From positions 957,990 to 1,021,989 of the forward strand of contig NZ_VWSH01000001.1 in NCBI RefSeq assembly GCF_008629695.1: a stretch of DNA of 64,000 bases. Direction: 5' to 3'. Shown one piece after another: positions 36,598 to 44,417 of this stretch (position 1 is its first letter; each line of letters opens with the position of its first letter). The position numbers and the translations under genes are program-made. A model generated the notes under the pieces. The model was not told the origin of the DNA. It saw only the letters and a program-made list of their open reading frames with translations, and did no database searches. This stretch comes from Taibaiella lutea (GTDB lineage: Bacteria > Bacteroidota > Bacteroidia > Chitinophagales > Chitinophagaceae).

Positions 36598-37539
36598 GTG
36601 GAATTTGATATAATCATAAAATACTTTGCAGGAAAAGCAACACCTGACGAAGCCATGCAAGTGGATGATTGGGCAAATGCTGCCGAAGAAAACAAGCTTT
36701 TTCTCGCCGAGACACACGCTTCATGGCTGGCGGCGGGAGAAGAAAACTATCAGGTTCCCGATATTTCCAGAGAATGGGAAAGTCTCCAGTCAAAAATCAA
36801 GCCGCAAAACGTTCAGGAACTTAAACCAGGCAAATATATATGGCCGGGCAGGATTGCAGCATTCCTGGCTGTTATTGTTACCGCTTTTGCAGGCTACTAT
36901 TTATTCAATACACGCAATCAGAATTTACCGACTTTAACCGCTCAGGCAAACGACAAGGGAATAGAATTAAACCTGCAGGACGGCAGCCATATTGCGCTTG
37001 AACCGCAAGGCGCATTGGTTTATCCGGTTACATTTGCAAAAGATACCAGAGAAGTTACATTAGTGGGAAATGGTTCATTTGATGTGAACCATGAAGCAGA
37101 AAGACCTTTTTACGTCCACATGGGACAATTGCATATAAAAGTGCTCGGCACCTCTTTTTCTGTCAACAGGAAAAAGGAAACCATCGATGTTTCGGTAAAT
37201 AAAGGCCTTGTAGCATTTTACAATGACAAAGATACTTTGCTGATTCCTGAAGGAAACACAGGAAGCTATATCAAAGATGACAGGAAATTTGTCTTGAAGC
37301 CATTTACAGGCTCTTTCCTGTTTAACAACACACCGATGAGCGAAGTTGCTTCACAAATTCAGGCGCATTTCAAAGTTAAAGTTCAGTTTGGCAATGCAGC
37401 ATTTAAAGACTGTAAACTAAGCGCGGGCTTTGAGAATCAGACATTGAAAGAGATATTAATCGCTATTTCCGCTACCTTCAATACCGAATACAAAATAGAA
37501 GGCAATGTGGTGCAGCTTTCCGGCAATGCTTGTAAATAA
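36598..37539 (+). CDS. FecR-family anti-sigma factor
   Basis: 313 aa, GTG start 6 bp after the sigma factor. The cytosolic N-terminal part (DUF4880-like, to about residue 80) has IIIKYFAGKATPDEAMQVDD; one membrane helix follows (GRIAAFLAVIVTAFAGYYLF). The periplasmic FecR part has GIELNLQDGSHIALEPQGAL, REVTLVGNGSFDVNHEAERP and IKVLGTSFSVNRKKETIDVS. A C-terminal DUF4974 domain (PMSEVASQIQAHFKVKVQFG) completes the usual plan. It holds the ECF factor inactive until signalled from the outer membrane. Confidence 0.93.
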   Translation: MEFDIIIKYFAGKATPDEAMQVDDWANAAEENKLFLAETHASWLAAGEENYQVPDISREWESLQSKIKPQNVQELKPGKYIWPGRIAAFLAVIVTAFAGYYLFNTRNQNLPTLTAQANDKGIELNLQDGSHIALEPQGALVYPVTFAKDTREVTLVGNGSFDVNHEAERPFYVHMGQLHIKVLGTSFSVNRKKETIDVSVNKGLVAFYNDKDTLLIPEGNTGSYIKDDRKFVLKPFTGSFLFNNTPMSEVASQIQAHFKVKVQFGNAAFKDCKLSAGFENQTLKEILIAISATFNTEYKIEGNVVQLSGNACK

Positions 37540-37543
37540 TTCC

Positions 37544-38785
37544 ATGAAATACTTTCTGGTTCTGGTGCTTTGTCTGGCATCCATCACATCGATGGGTCAG
37601 CAGACAAATCCCATGTTTTACAAAGAGATATTGCTGACGCATAAGCCTTATACCTTACAATCCATTACCGAAGAAATACAAACCCAAAGCGGCATTTCCT
37701 TTTCTTATAATGCCGACAATATCAATCCCGGTACAAAGATTAAAATAAAAGGCGACCGTATAACGGTAGCAGAGGTTCTGGCATTGATAAAAAAGCAAAC
37801 CGGCATTTCCTATAAAATAATCAGTCAGCGGCATATTATCTATACAGCCGGTGCGGGGAAAAAGCCCGCAGCATTCAAGCCAAAGAAAATAAAACATCAC
37901 ACACAGCGAACGGAGCAAGACGCCGAAGAACCCTTGCTTATAAATGAACCTGCCATTGCAACCCGTTCTTTCCGGACCGCAAAGACAACCACTTTTACAG
38001 ATACTGCAACCGATGCAACCATTGTTGTTGTGGGCGATTCCGGTCTGGTGGCCAATTATTATTTTGGCGGTGGCGGCTCAGGCGGTGGCGGTGGTAACGA
38101 CGAAACAGAGGAAGAAGAAATGGCTGCGCCCATTCCCGAACGCAAATGGCGGAGAGGTACTTCCAAAAGCTACGGAAGTGATAATTCCGGCGCAGGAAAT
38201 AAAACATTACATTATCTGGGCAATAACCTGCTGTTGTCACCAGGCATATCGGTCGATGAAGTTTATTACTGTAATCCCACTTTAAAATTCGGCATGAATT
38301 TTATTTATGGCATTGCTTCCTATAATATCGGCGGCGGACAAAATACCTGGCGTTACGGCATTGGCGGTTCGGCCAATATTGACGAACACTGGAGCATGCA
38401 TTTTGTGATAACAACAGGACAATCTGTTTCAAAAGCATACAGCATTCCTTCTTCAATAGATACTTCTGTTGCTGCCACACCATTGACAGCCACTTCCAAA
38501 TTGATGCGTTATGGCATCAGCACGCATTATAATTTCGGCGGCGGACTTGCAATAGAAGGCGGATTGACATTCAATTCGCTCAAAACAAATTATACGAGTA
38601 ACGGAAACCCTGTTTCGCTCAGCGATATCCTGCCCGCAGGTTATGATGCCGACAAAAGATATCCGGGCATAAAACCGCCTTATACGCTTGGCAACAGCTA
38701 TACAGGTAGCAGCACAGGCAATACTAAAACCTGGCTGGGCATTCAGCTTACATTGCTGTATCAATTACGCTTCTCGGGAGAATAG
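37544..38785 (+). CDS. STN-domain protein, stand-alone (no TonB receptor fused)
   Basis: 413 aa from the ATG at 37544, which gives a signal peptide (MKYFLVLVLCLASITSMGQQ); an in-frame start at 37505 would overlap fecR. The secretin/TonB short N-terminal (STN) domain covers residues 30-100: SITEEIQTQSGISFSYNADN, ITVAEVLALIKKQTGISYKI. A Lys/His-rich linker, a Gly-rich segment (YYFGGGGSGGGGGN) and an acidic stretch come next, followed by a barrel-like C-terminal half (FGMNFIYGIASYNIGGG to IQLTLLYQLRFSGE). It takes the third place of a sigma/FecR/receptor cluster but lacks a TonB-dependent receptor plug. Confidence 0.78.
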   Translation: MKYFLVLVLCLASITSMGQQTNPMFYKEILLTHKPYTLQSITEEIQTQSGISFSYNADNINPGTKIKIKGDRITVAEVLALIKKQTGISYKIISQRHIIYTAGAGKKPAAFKPKKIKHHTQRTEQDAEEPLLINEPAIATRSFRTAKTTTFTDTATDATIVVVGDSGLVANYYFGGGGSGGGGGNDETEEEEMAAPIPERKWRRGTSKSYGSDNSGAGNKTLHYLGNNLLLSPGISVDEVYYCNPTLKFGMNFIYGIASYNIGGGQNTWRYGIGGSANIDEHWSMHFVITTGQSVSKAYSIPSSIDTSVAATPLTATSKLMRYGISTHYNFGGGLAIEGGLTFNSLKTNYTSNGNPVSLSDILPAGYDADKRYPGIKPPYTLGNSYTGSSTGNTKTWLGIQLTLLYQLRFSGE

Positions 38786-38920
38786 GGGGTTAGTGGATAG
38801 TGGTTAGTGGATAGTGGATAGTGGATAGTGGATAGTTGATAGTGGATAGTGAGTAGGGAATAGGGAATAGGCAATAGTGAGTAGTCAATTGTGAATAGGG
38901 AATAGTGAGTAGGGAATGGT
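38786..38920. repeat. Short-period repeat, unit about TAGTGGA
   Basis: Directly after the STN stop comes a run of TAGTGGA-type heptamers (about eight near-identical copies to 38850), then diverged versions (TAGGGAA, TAGTGAG) to about 38920. No open frame or pairing structure is evident. It opens a 549-bp stretch without any gene. Confidence 0.85.
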
Positions 38921-38934
38921 CATTTAACGTGCTC

Positions 38935-39322
38935 TTACGCCGTCGTTGGTATTTTTCACCAACAACTATTTTATAGAATCCTTATAGGGTTTGAGAACCT
39001 ATAAGGATTGGCTTACTCATTTTACGCTGTTGTTAGTGTTTTTCACCAACAACTATAAAATCCCTATAGGTTTTGAAAACCTATAGGGATTGGCTTACTT
39101 ATTTTACGCCGTCGTTGGTGTTTTCTACCAACAGCTACTAATTCAATTATTTTATAAATCCTTTACGCCGTCGTTGGTGTTTTCACCAACAGCTATAGAA
39201 TCCTTACAGGTTTGAAAACCTATTAGGTTTGGCTCACTCATTTTACGCCGTTGTTAGTGTTTTTCACCAACAACTATAAAATCCTTATAGGTTTCGAAAA
39301 CCTATAAGGATTGACTTACTTA
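38935..39322. repeat. Five tandem units, each carrying two hairpins (about 80 bp period)
   Basis: Units begin TTACGCC/TTACGCT at 38935, 39022, 39104, 39163 and 39243. Each has hairpin A (CGTTGGTGTTTTTCACCAAC) and, in all but the third, hairpin B (a TATAGG arm, GTTTTGAAAAC centre, CCTATA arm) followed by GGATTGGCTTACT. B arms differ between units but stay largely paired. Imperfect flanks TTTAACGTGCTCTTA (38923) and TTTAAAGCGCTCTTA (39324) bracket the array. It lies between convergent genes ending at 38785 (+) and 39335 (-). Confidence 0.85.
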
Positions 39323-39334
39323 TTTAAAGCGCTC

Positions 39335-40696
39335 TTAAAAATATTTATCTACCAGCAGCACCATAGCAGCCATAGTCCATGCGCCGAGTTTTAATTCCCG
39401 GTGACTTACCGCTTCAAATACATCATTACGACTATGATGCAGGTCAAAATAACGTTGTGAATCCGGAAGCAAACCTGCCAACGGCACATTCAGCTTACGC
39501 ATCGGGCCTATATCCGTACCGCTTTCCTCCTGCATAAAATCATAAACACCATAAGGCATAAACAACGGAGCCCATCTCCTAATCTTTTGCTTTGGTTCCA
39601 AAGGCATTTCAAGACCCACTCCCCTCGGCGTAAACCCACCTGCATCGCTTTCCATCGCAAAAATAGGTTGTTCATTTGCTTTCTTACTCGAATCCGCATA
39701 AGCATTGCCACCCTTCGTGCCATTCTCCTCATTCATAAAAAGCACCGCCCTTATGGTATGTTTAGGTCTGATGCCCAGCGCTTTTATACTTCTTAAAACC
39801 TCTATAGACTGTACACAACCCGCACCGTCATCCTGCGCACCTTCGCCCACATCCCAGGAATCGAGATGACCGCCCACTACAATAATTTCATTCGGCTCTT
39901 CCGTACCTTTTATTTCACCTATCACATTATACGAACGCTTCGTACCATTCATGCCGCAATCAGATATCAGTTGTGCTTTAACCGTATGATTGGAACAGGC
40001 CGCTGCCAGCTTGGTGGCGGAAGTATTGCCTATTGCCACCGCAGGAATATGCCTCGTAGTGTCGGTATAATGACTGGTACCTGTATGCGGCGCATCATCT
40101 GCACCTGTGCTTACCGAACGTATAATAACCGCCGCCGCACCTCTGTCCGCTGCTTTGTTTACCGCCATCCATCTGTATTTCACGGCATCGCCGTAACCTT
40201 CAAAGGTGTTGATGATATCCTGCCGGAAGCTGTAATTAAAAAATATAATCTTGTCTTTCACCTTTTCGGCAGGTAAAGCCGCAAAGGCATCCATATCAGG
40301 CACACAAATAACTTCGCGTTCCAGCATTTTGCCACCTGTGCCGTCCGTATTACCCAGCGACAACATGGAAACGGTTACAAACTCTTTACCGTCCAGTTGC
40401 AGCTTCAGCGACTCAGCGCCGCGCCGCCATACCGGCACATCCACCGGTTGCAGCCATACATTTTCTGCGCCTGCCGCTGTCATTGCCTTCCTGCCCCACT
40501 CCACCGCCTTGTCCGCTTCCGGCGAGCCACTCAAACGATGCCCGATGGTTTTTGTAAGCACACGCAGGTTTTCATAGCATGTGCCATGCAGCATGATTTC
40601 ATCAGAAACATTTTTAAGCAAAACGGAATCGGCATTCTGGGAATACCCCATAAGCGTAGCAGCGAGACTTAATGCAAGACAGGCGATTTTTTTCAT
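39335..40696 (-). CDS. M28-family metallopeptidase with PA domain
   Basis: 453 aa with a signal peptide (MKKIACLALSLAATLMGYSQ). A protease-associated insert (about 115-240, VKDKIIFFNYSFRQDI, RGAAAVIIRSVS) is followed by the M28 zinc core: VVGGHLDSWDVGEGAQDDGA (His and Asp ligands plus bridging Asp) and FMNEENGTKGGNAYA (catalytic Glu and ligand Glu). LHHSRNDVFEAV near the end supplies the last His. Exported aminopeptidase/carboxypeptidase-type enzyme of the PGCP/CPQ branch; substrate unknown. No operon partners. Confidence 0.88.
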   Translation of the reverse strand: MKKIACLALSLAATLMGYSQNADSVLLKNVSDEIMLHGTCYENLRVLTKTIGHRLSGSPEADKAVEWGRKAMTAAGAENVWLQPVDVPVWRRGAESLKLQLDGKEFVTVSMLSLGNTDGTGGKMLEREVICVPDMDAFAALPAEKVKDKIIFFNYSFRQDIINTFEGYGDAVKYRWMAVNKAADRGAAAVIIRSVSTGADDAPHTGTSHYTDTTRHIPAVAIGNTSATKLAAACSNHTVKAQLISDCGMNGTKRSYNVIGEIKGTEEPNEIIVVGGHLDSWDVGEGAQDDGAGCVQSIEVLRSIKALGIRPKHTIRAVLFMNEENGTKGGNAYADSSKKANEQPIFAMESDAGGFTPRGVGLEMPLEPKQKIRRWAPLFMPYGVYDFMQEESGTDIGPMRKLNVPLAGLLPDSQRYFDLHHSRNDVFEAVSHRELKLGAWTMAAMVLLVDKYF

Positions 40697-40922
40697 TCAG
40701 GAAGTTTTGTGTTGATTGGAATAACCTCACAAATATAACCATCATTCTAAAAAACCATCTGAAAGTTTGAGAAATGAAACAGAAAATACAGGACAGCCGA
40801 TATATGATCTGTTTTCTTAAAAAAAGCGTGCAATATGTCGTTCGTGGACAAAAATTATACGGGATCAAAGCCATAGGGTTAGATTTGTTATACTGGATAA
40901 TAAACCATCCGCCCCCTTATCT

Positions 40923-41231
40923 ATGTGCCATCTTGAAACCCTGAAAGAAGCATTATTGCAAGTAATGCGTAAATATCCCGTCGATGCCTATACAGGTGAA
41001 ATTCCTTCAAAAGTAGTGCTTCAGCGATACCTTGCAGAAGCCACCTTTTTACAAAATGAAACGGCAACTATCCACAAGATGAGCATTGCGGTATTGCAGA
41101 ACGATTCTGTTACACTGGACGATGTACAAAGAGTGATAAACGAAGCCATACATCAGCACTTCCGTGTACGTGATTCCACCGTCATTTCGTATAACCGCGT
41201 ACAAAGCATACCCTCACCCCGACCGGAATAA
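40923..41231 (+). CDS. Hypothetical protein (102 aa)
   Basis: A soluble, mostly helical protein (LKEALLQVMRKYPVDAYTGE, then VVLQRYLAEATFLQNETATI and VTLDDVQRVINEAIHQHF). It is not recognised. It has no signal peptide or membrane segment. It stands alone, divergent from the M28 gene across 226 bp in which I see nothing else, and is followed by a 19-bp palindrome. The start at 40923 is the only ATG that gives the whole helix set. Confidence 0.55.
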   Translation: MCHLETLKEALLQVMRKYPVDAYTGEIPSKVVLQRYLAEATFLQNETATIHKMSIAVLQNDSVTLDDVQRVINEAIHQHFRVRDSTVISYNRVQSIPSPRPE

Positions 41232-41247
41232 ATATTTCAAAGCGTAG

Positions 41248-41288
41248 CATCAGGTGTGCCACACTTCAAAAGTGTGGCACACCTGATG
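41248..41288 (+). terminator. 19-bp palindrome (CCACACTT class)
   Basis: CATCAGGTGTGCCACACTT and its exact complement flank CAA, 17 bp past the stop at 41231. Four related elements occur at 41248, 45685, 47080 and 49115 and nowhere else in the window. No long T run follows, so termination is plausible but not certain. Confidence 0.65.
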
Positions 41289-41414
41289 AGATGAGTGGCA
41301 AAGACCTCAGGGTAAATACCGATATTATTTCCCTTTCAAATAAAAAAGCATATATAAATGTTGGATAATTGAAAAAAAATTTTAATCTTGGCATAACCTA
41401 AACCAACCCAAACC

Positions 41415-41642
41415 ATGATTAAAAAGCTATTGCTCCTTTCAGGATGCATTTTAGTATTCGCTTCGTGTAGTACTACTACTCCGCAAAATCATACTTCTTC
41501 TACATTAGTGGCGCAGACTGCCGACAGCAAAACGGGCACAGAAGGTAAATGCTCCGGCGACAAATCATGCAGCGCCTGCAAGAACTGTAAATATTGCAAA
41601 CATTGCAGTAAGGACGGCGGGACTTGTGGAGTGTGTAAGTGA
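41415..41642 (+). CDS. Small Cys-rich lipoprotein
   Basis: 75 aa. A lipoprotein signal ends LVFASC (Cys18). After a Ser/Thr linker, the last 31 residues hold eight Cys: a CxxCxxCxxCxxC ladder (CSACKNCKYCKHC) flanked by GKC before and TCGVC after. Lys and His fill the gaps. Such spacing suggests metal binding or a disulfide-rich knob at the outer membrane, but no family is recognised and its metal is unknown. It opens the accessory region. Confidence 0.7.
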   Translation: MIKKLLLLSGCILVFASCSTTTPQNHTSSTLVAQTADSKTGTEGKCSGDKSCSACKNCKYCKHCSKDGGTCGVCK

Positions 41643-41674
41643 GAATAAAGAATTAACCTCTAAAACATATCGTT

Positions 41675-42310
41675 ATGATAAGCGTAAGATGTTCTGCTCT
41701 TGAGCAAGCAAGAAATGATCCTTCTTTTTTTGTACAATCTCTAATAGAAGGAACAAAAGGAGGTGGGTCTTTTGGCATGTTTAGGCATTGGCAAAAGGCA
41801 ATTAAAGACATGCATGTAGAGAATTTAACTCCCTCAGAAGCTATTCGAAATTTACAAAACAGCTTTCTAAGGTTTAATGAAACTCGTGCCAATAAAACCA
41901 AACAGGAAAACTTAATCAGAAGTCTCGTTGCTTATGAAAAGGAGTTTAAGAAAATGAAATTTGAATTTGAAGAAGGCATTCGTAGGATTAAGTGGGATAT
42001 ACATAGCGAAGTACGGTTAACAGGAAATACACCTTGGATAGTAAATGATAAAAACAATTTCTTTGCTTTCTTTCCTATTGAAGAAGAAATTCCCTGGCTT
42101 ACTCAATTAAGATTTCCTTTATTACAAAAATACATTGCTGACAGAATCCTTAAATGTGATGTCAACAAAGTCAATATGGGAATATTTAGACTAAGCGAAA
42201 ATAAATTTGACTTTAAACGTTTTGATGAGGAGGAAATTGAAGATGCCCTAAATGAAACGAGGGGTATTTTTCAAAATGTTTATGATGAGTACGATAAAAG
42301 GAAAAAGTAA
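41675..42310 (+). CDS. Hypothetical protein (211 aa)
   Basis: Not recognised. Cytosolic, charged, alpha/beta mix. It shows HWQKAIKDMHVENLTPSEAI, a basic coiled segment (LIRSLVAYEKEFKKMKFEFE), a beta-rich middle (WDIHSEVRLTGNTPWIVNDK) and a C-terminal LPLLQKYIAD-like region (FPLLQKYIADRILKCDVNKV). It starts 33 bp after the Cys-rich lipoprotein and precedes the broken nucleotidase on the same strand by about 100 bp, so the three may share a transcript. Confidence 0.6.
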   Translation: MISVRCSALEQARNDPSFFVQSLIEGTKGGGSFGMFRHWQKAIKDMHVENLTPSEAIRNLQNSFLRFNETRANKTKQENLIRSLVAYEKEFKKMKFEFEEGIRRIKWDIHSEVRLTGNTPWIVNDKNNFFAFFPIEEEIPWLTQLRFPLLQKYIADRILKCDVNKVNMGIFRLSENKFDFKRFDEEEIEDALNETRGIFQNVYDEYDKRKK

Positions 42311-42412
42311 TAATATTAAAGCTTTTCAAAGCATACATTCAGCTGTATTTAAAAAAGTTTGAGAAGTTTCTCACTTAAAGCCAAAAAAATAATAATCATA
42401 AATCCTCCTTTA

Positions 42413-43454
42413 ATGCCAATTGATTTCACTAACACACTGGTGGTAGGTATTTCTTCAAGAGCTTTATTTGATTTAGAAGAAGAAAACAAAATATTTGAAG
42501 AGCAAGGTGTAGTTGCTTTTAGAGAATTTCAAAAGCAACATGAAACAACCATCCTTAAAAAAGGAACAGGTTTCCATATTGTAAAAGCTTTACTTAACCT
42601 GAATAAATTTGCGATTGACGACAAACGACTTGTTGAGGTTATTGTGATGTCTAAAAATAGTCCTGAAACAGGATTGCGTGTTTTAAATTCTATAATACAA
42701 TACGAATTGGATATAACACGTTCTGCGTTTACTGGAGGTGAGCCATTGTATGATTATATTGATGCATTCAGTGTTGACCTTTTTTTATCAAAAGATGAAG
42801 AAGATGTTCAAAAAGTAATTGATTCGAATTCAGCATCTGCTGCTTTTAATTTATGATCCGCCGAGTTCTTATATTCCTGATGAATCTACTGTAAGAATAG
42901 CTTTTGATGCAGATGCTGTTTTATTTTCTGATGAATCAGAAACAATCTATAAAACAAAGGGGATCGTGGCCTTTCACAATAATGAAAAGCAAAATGAAAA
43001 TAACCCTTTGCATGAAGGGCCACATGCTAAGCTATTAAAAATGTTATCTATTATTCAAAGGCAGATGAACACAGGAGTCGAATTATCGCCTTTAAGGATC
43101 GCAATAGTTACTGCAAGAAACAGCCCCTCACATATGAGAGTAATAAAAACATTGAGAAATTGGGATGTATATATTGATGAAGCATTTTTTTTAGGCGGGC
43201 TACCTAAGGATAAAATTTTAAAAGCATTTAAAGCCCACATTTTCTTTGACGATCAAGATGCCCATTTAAAAGATACAATGGCTTTGGTACCTTCAGCCAA
43301 AGTTCCATACGCCACTACATCTCCCTTGTATATTAAGAGGAAAGAGGTCAAAATTGCTAATCCTTTACTTGATTCAAAAAAGGAAATTGTAAAAATCCTT
43401 GTTCTCGGAGAAAACGGAATAGAGAACTTGAATCAAGATGAACATTTAAACTAA
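42413..43454 (+). pseudogene. 5'-nucleotidase (cN-I-like, PF06189) split by a +1 frameshift
   Basis: Two overlapping frames together encode one about 345-aa 5'-nucleotidase. The first (ATG 42413, ends 42856) gives PIDFTNTLVVGISSRALFDL, then EENKIFEEQGVVAFREFQ and FTGGEPLYDYIDAF. The second (in frame to 43454) resumes YDPPSSYIPDESTVRIAFDA, then DAVLFSDESE (HAD-type Asp motif) and IAIVTARNSPSHMRV. Removing one T from the run at 42844-42847 joins them as AALIYDPPSS. A real inactivating mutation, an assembly error or recoding are all possible. A TTG at 42359 is an alternative, less likely start. Confidence 0.8.
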
Positions 43455-43509
43455 CTTTTTTAATCTTCAGTAGCATTATCATATAAATACTTATATCGTT
43501 CACGCTAAT

Positions 43510-43782
43510 ATGCTTACAGAAAAAACAATTCATAAAGCTGGTCGTATTGATCAGGCAGTAAGAGATTATTTTAAGGATAATCCCGCTACAATTGAAATTC
43601 CTGCAAAGGACCTTATGAATTTATTTGTTTCAAAAGGCATCTTCAATAAAGATTATTCACGTCCTGGTTTACCGATAAGAAATTTATTGAGACAACTGGA
43701 TGTAGTAGACAAACTTTCTCTTCTAAAGCATTGCAAGGTTATTCGCAAGTCAGTTAATCGGAATTGGTATTTTACACGTTAA
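43510..43782 (+). CDS. Hypothetical protein (90 aa)
   Basis: Not recognised. A small basic protein: helical N-terminal half (IHKAGRIDQAVRDYFKDNPA), then ATIEIPAKDLMNLFVSKGIF and a basic C-terminus (HCKVIRKSVNRNWYFTR) whose last strand resembles the wing of a winged-helix fold; DNA binding is only a guess. It follows the broken nucleotidase by 55 bp and ends at a strong terminator. Confidence 0.55.
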   Translation: MLTEKTIHKAGRIDQAVRDYFKDNPATIEIPAKDLMNLFVSKGIFNKDYSRPGLPIRNLLRQLDVVDKLSLLKHCKVIRKSVNRNWYFTR

Positions 43783-43785
43783 TTT

Positions 43786-43828
43786 AAAAGAGATACCCAT
43801 CACGGATATCTCTTTTCTATTTTTTTGC
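43786..43828. terminator. Bidirectional terminator between the 90-aa gene and the XRE regulator
   Basis: AAAAGAGATA pairs with TATCTCTTTT (10 bp, 11-nt loop CCCATCACGGA) and is followed by CTATTTTTTT. The convergent stops are at 43782 (+) and 43837 (-). Confidence 0.8.
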
Positions 43829-43836
43829 TATAAATA

Positions 43837-44238
43837 TTATTTCTTCCCAATCAACCTCTCCAACCGCTCCATCATTTCATCCTTCTCCTTCAGCATCCTT
43901 TCATAAAGCGCAATCTTTTCTTCATGTAGTTGAACAATCTTTTCAATTGGATGAAAAGTAGGATAATTATTTAGCATCGCATTATCAGAAAAGTTACACG
44001 AGATATTATAAATCGCCTGTTCTTCATCAAAATTCTGAAAAGCTTCTACCGGTATTTTCAATACCGATGATATCTGTTGCAACAAGGCCGGGTCAACGAT
44101 TTCTTTCGATTCGAGGAGTGATATTTTCTTTTGGTTCCAGTCTTCGCCCAGGTCGGAGGCTAAGGCTTCCTGCTTTATGCCGAGCATTTCGCGGAAGCGT
44201 TTGATGTTGCGGCCTTCGTGTATTTTACTGTTTGACAT
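43837..44238 (-). CDS. XRE-family helix-turn-helix regulator
   Basis: 133 aa. The N-terminal HTH_3 domain (residues 10-65) has IKRFREMLGIKQEALASDLG then WNQKKISLLESKEIVDPALL. A linker follows, then a C-terminal coiled coil (IVQLHEEKIALYERMLKEKD then EMMERLERLIG), probably for dimerisation. Many Bacteroidota have this XRE form as a stand-alone regulator. It may act on neighbouring accessory genes; the inverted repeat at 46963 is one possible target (inference). Confidence 0.85.
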   Translation of the reverse strand: MSNSKIHEGRNIKRFREMLGIKQEALASDLGEDWNQKKISLLESKEIVDPALLQQISSVLKIPVEAFQNFDEEQAIYNISCNFSDNAMLNNYPTFHPIEKIVQLHEEKIALYERMLKEKDEMMERLERLIGKK

Positions 44239-44260
44239 AGCATTTGTGTGTTAGACGCAA

Positions 44261-44268
44261 CAAATATA
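44261..44268 (-). promoter_or_regulatory. Candidate -7 element (TATATTTG) of the XRE gene
   Basis: Exact TAnnTTTG on the minus strand, 22 bp upstream of the ATG at 44238. No convincing -33 box. Confidence 0.45.
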
Positions 44269-44356
44269 GTTTTTTATGCGGGTAATATGTTGCCACCGGC
44301 AGGAGAATGCGCGGATAAATTACCATCCTCCGCCGGATAGCTTATACCGTTTACAG

Positions 44357-44388
44357 CAAAAGAGACATACATGGATATGCCTCTTTTG
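44357..44388 (-). terminator. Hairpin after the 232-aa gene
   Basis: CAAAAGAG-A-CATA pairs with TATG-C-CTCTTTTG with one internal mismatch, 30 bp past the stop at 44418. No clear U run on the minus strand. Confidence 0.5.
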
Positions 44389-44417
44389 AATTAAGCCGTT
44401 GGCCATAACGGACGCTA

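Noticed and set aside
38935-39322. A CRISPR array
   Set aside because: Units are contiguous and wholly repetitive, with no unique spacers of even length, and no cas genes are nearby.
40614-40922. A small gene in the gap upstream of the 102-aa protein
   Set aside because: The frame overlaps the M28 signal peptide on the same strand, and its composition does not look coding.
41248-41288. Terminal inverted repeats of an insertion sequence
   Set aside because: No transposase lies between any pair of these palindromes, and each is a complete hairpin by itself, not one half of a pair.
42840-42866. Programmed +1 frameshifting in the nucleotidase
   Set aside because: The junction lacks the prfB-type CTT-TGA context and any upstream SD-like stimulator, so an indel is the simpler reading; not excluded.
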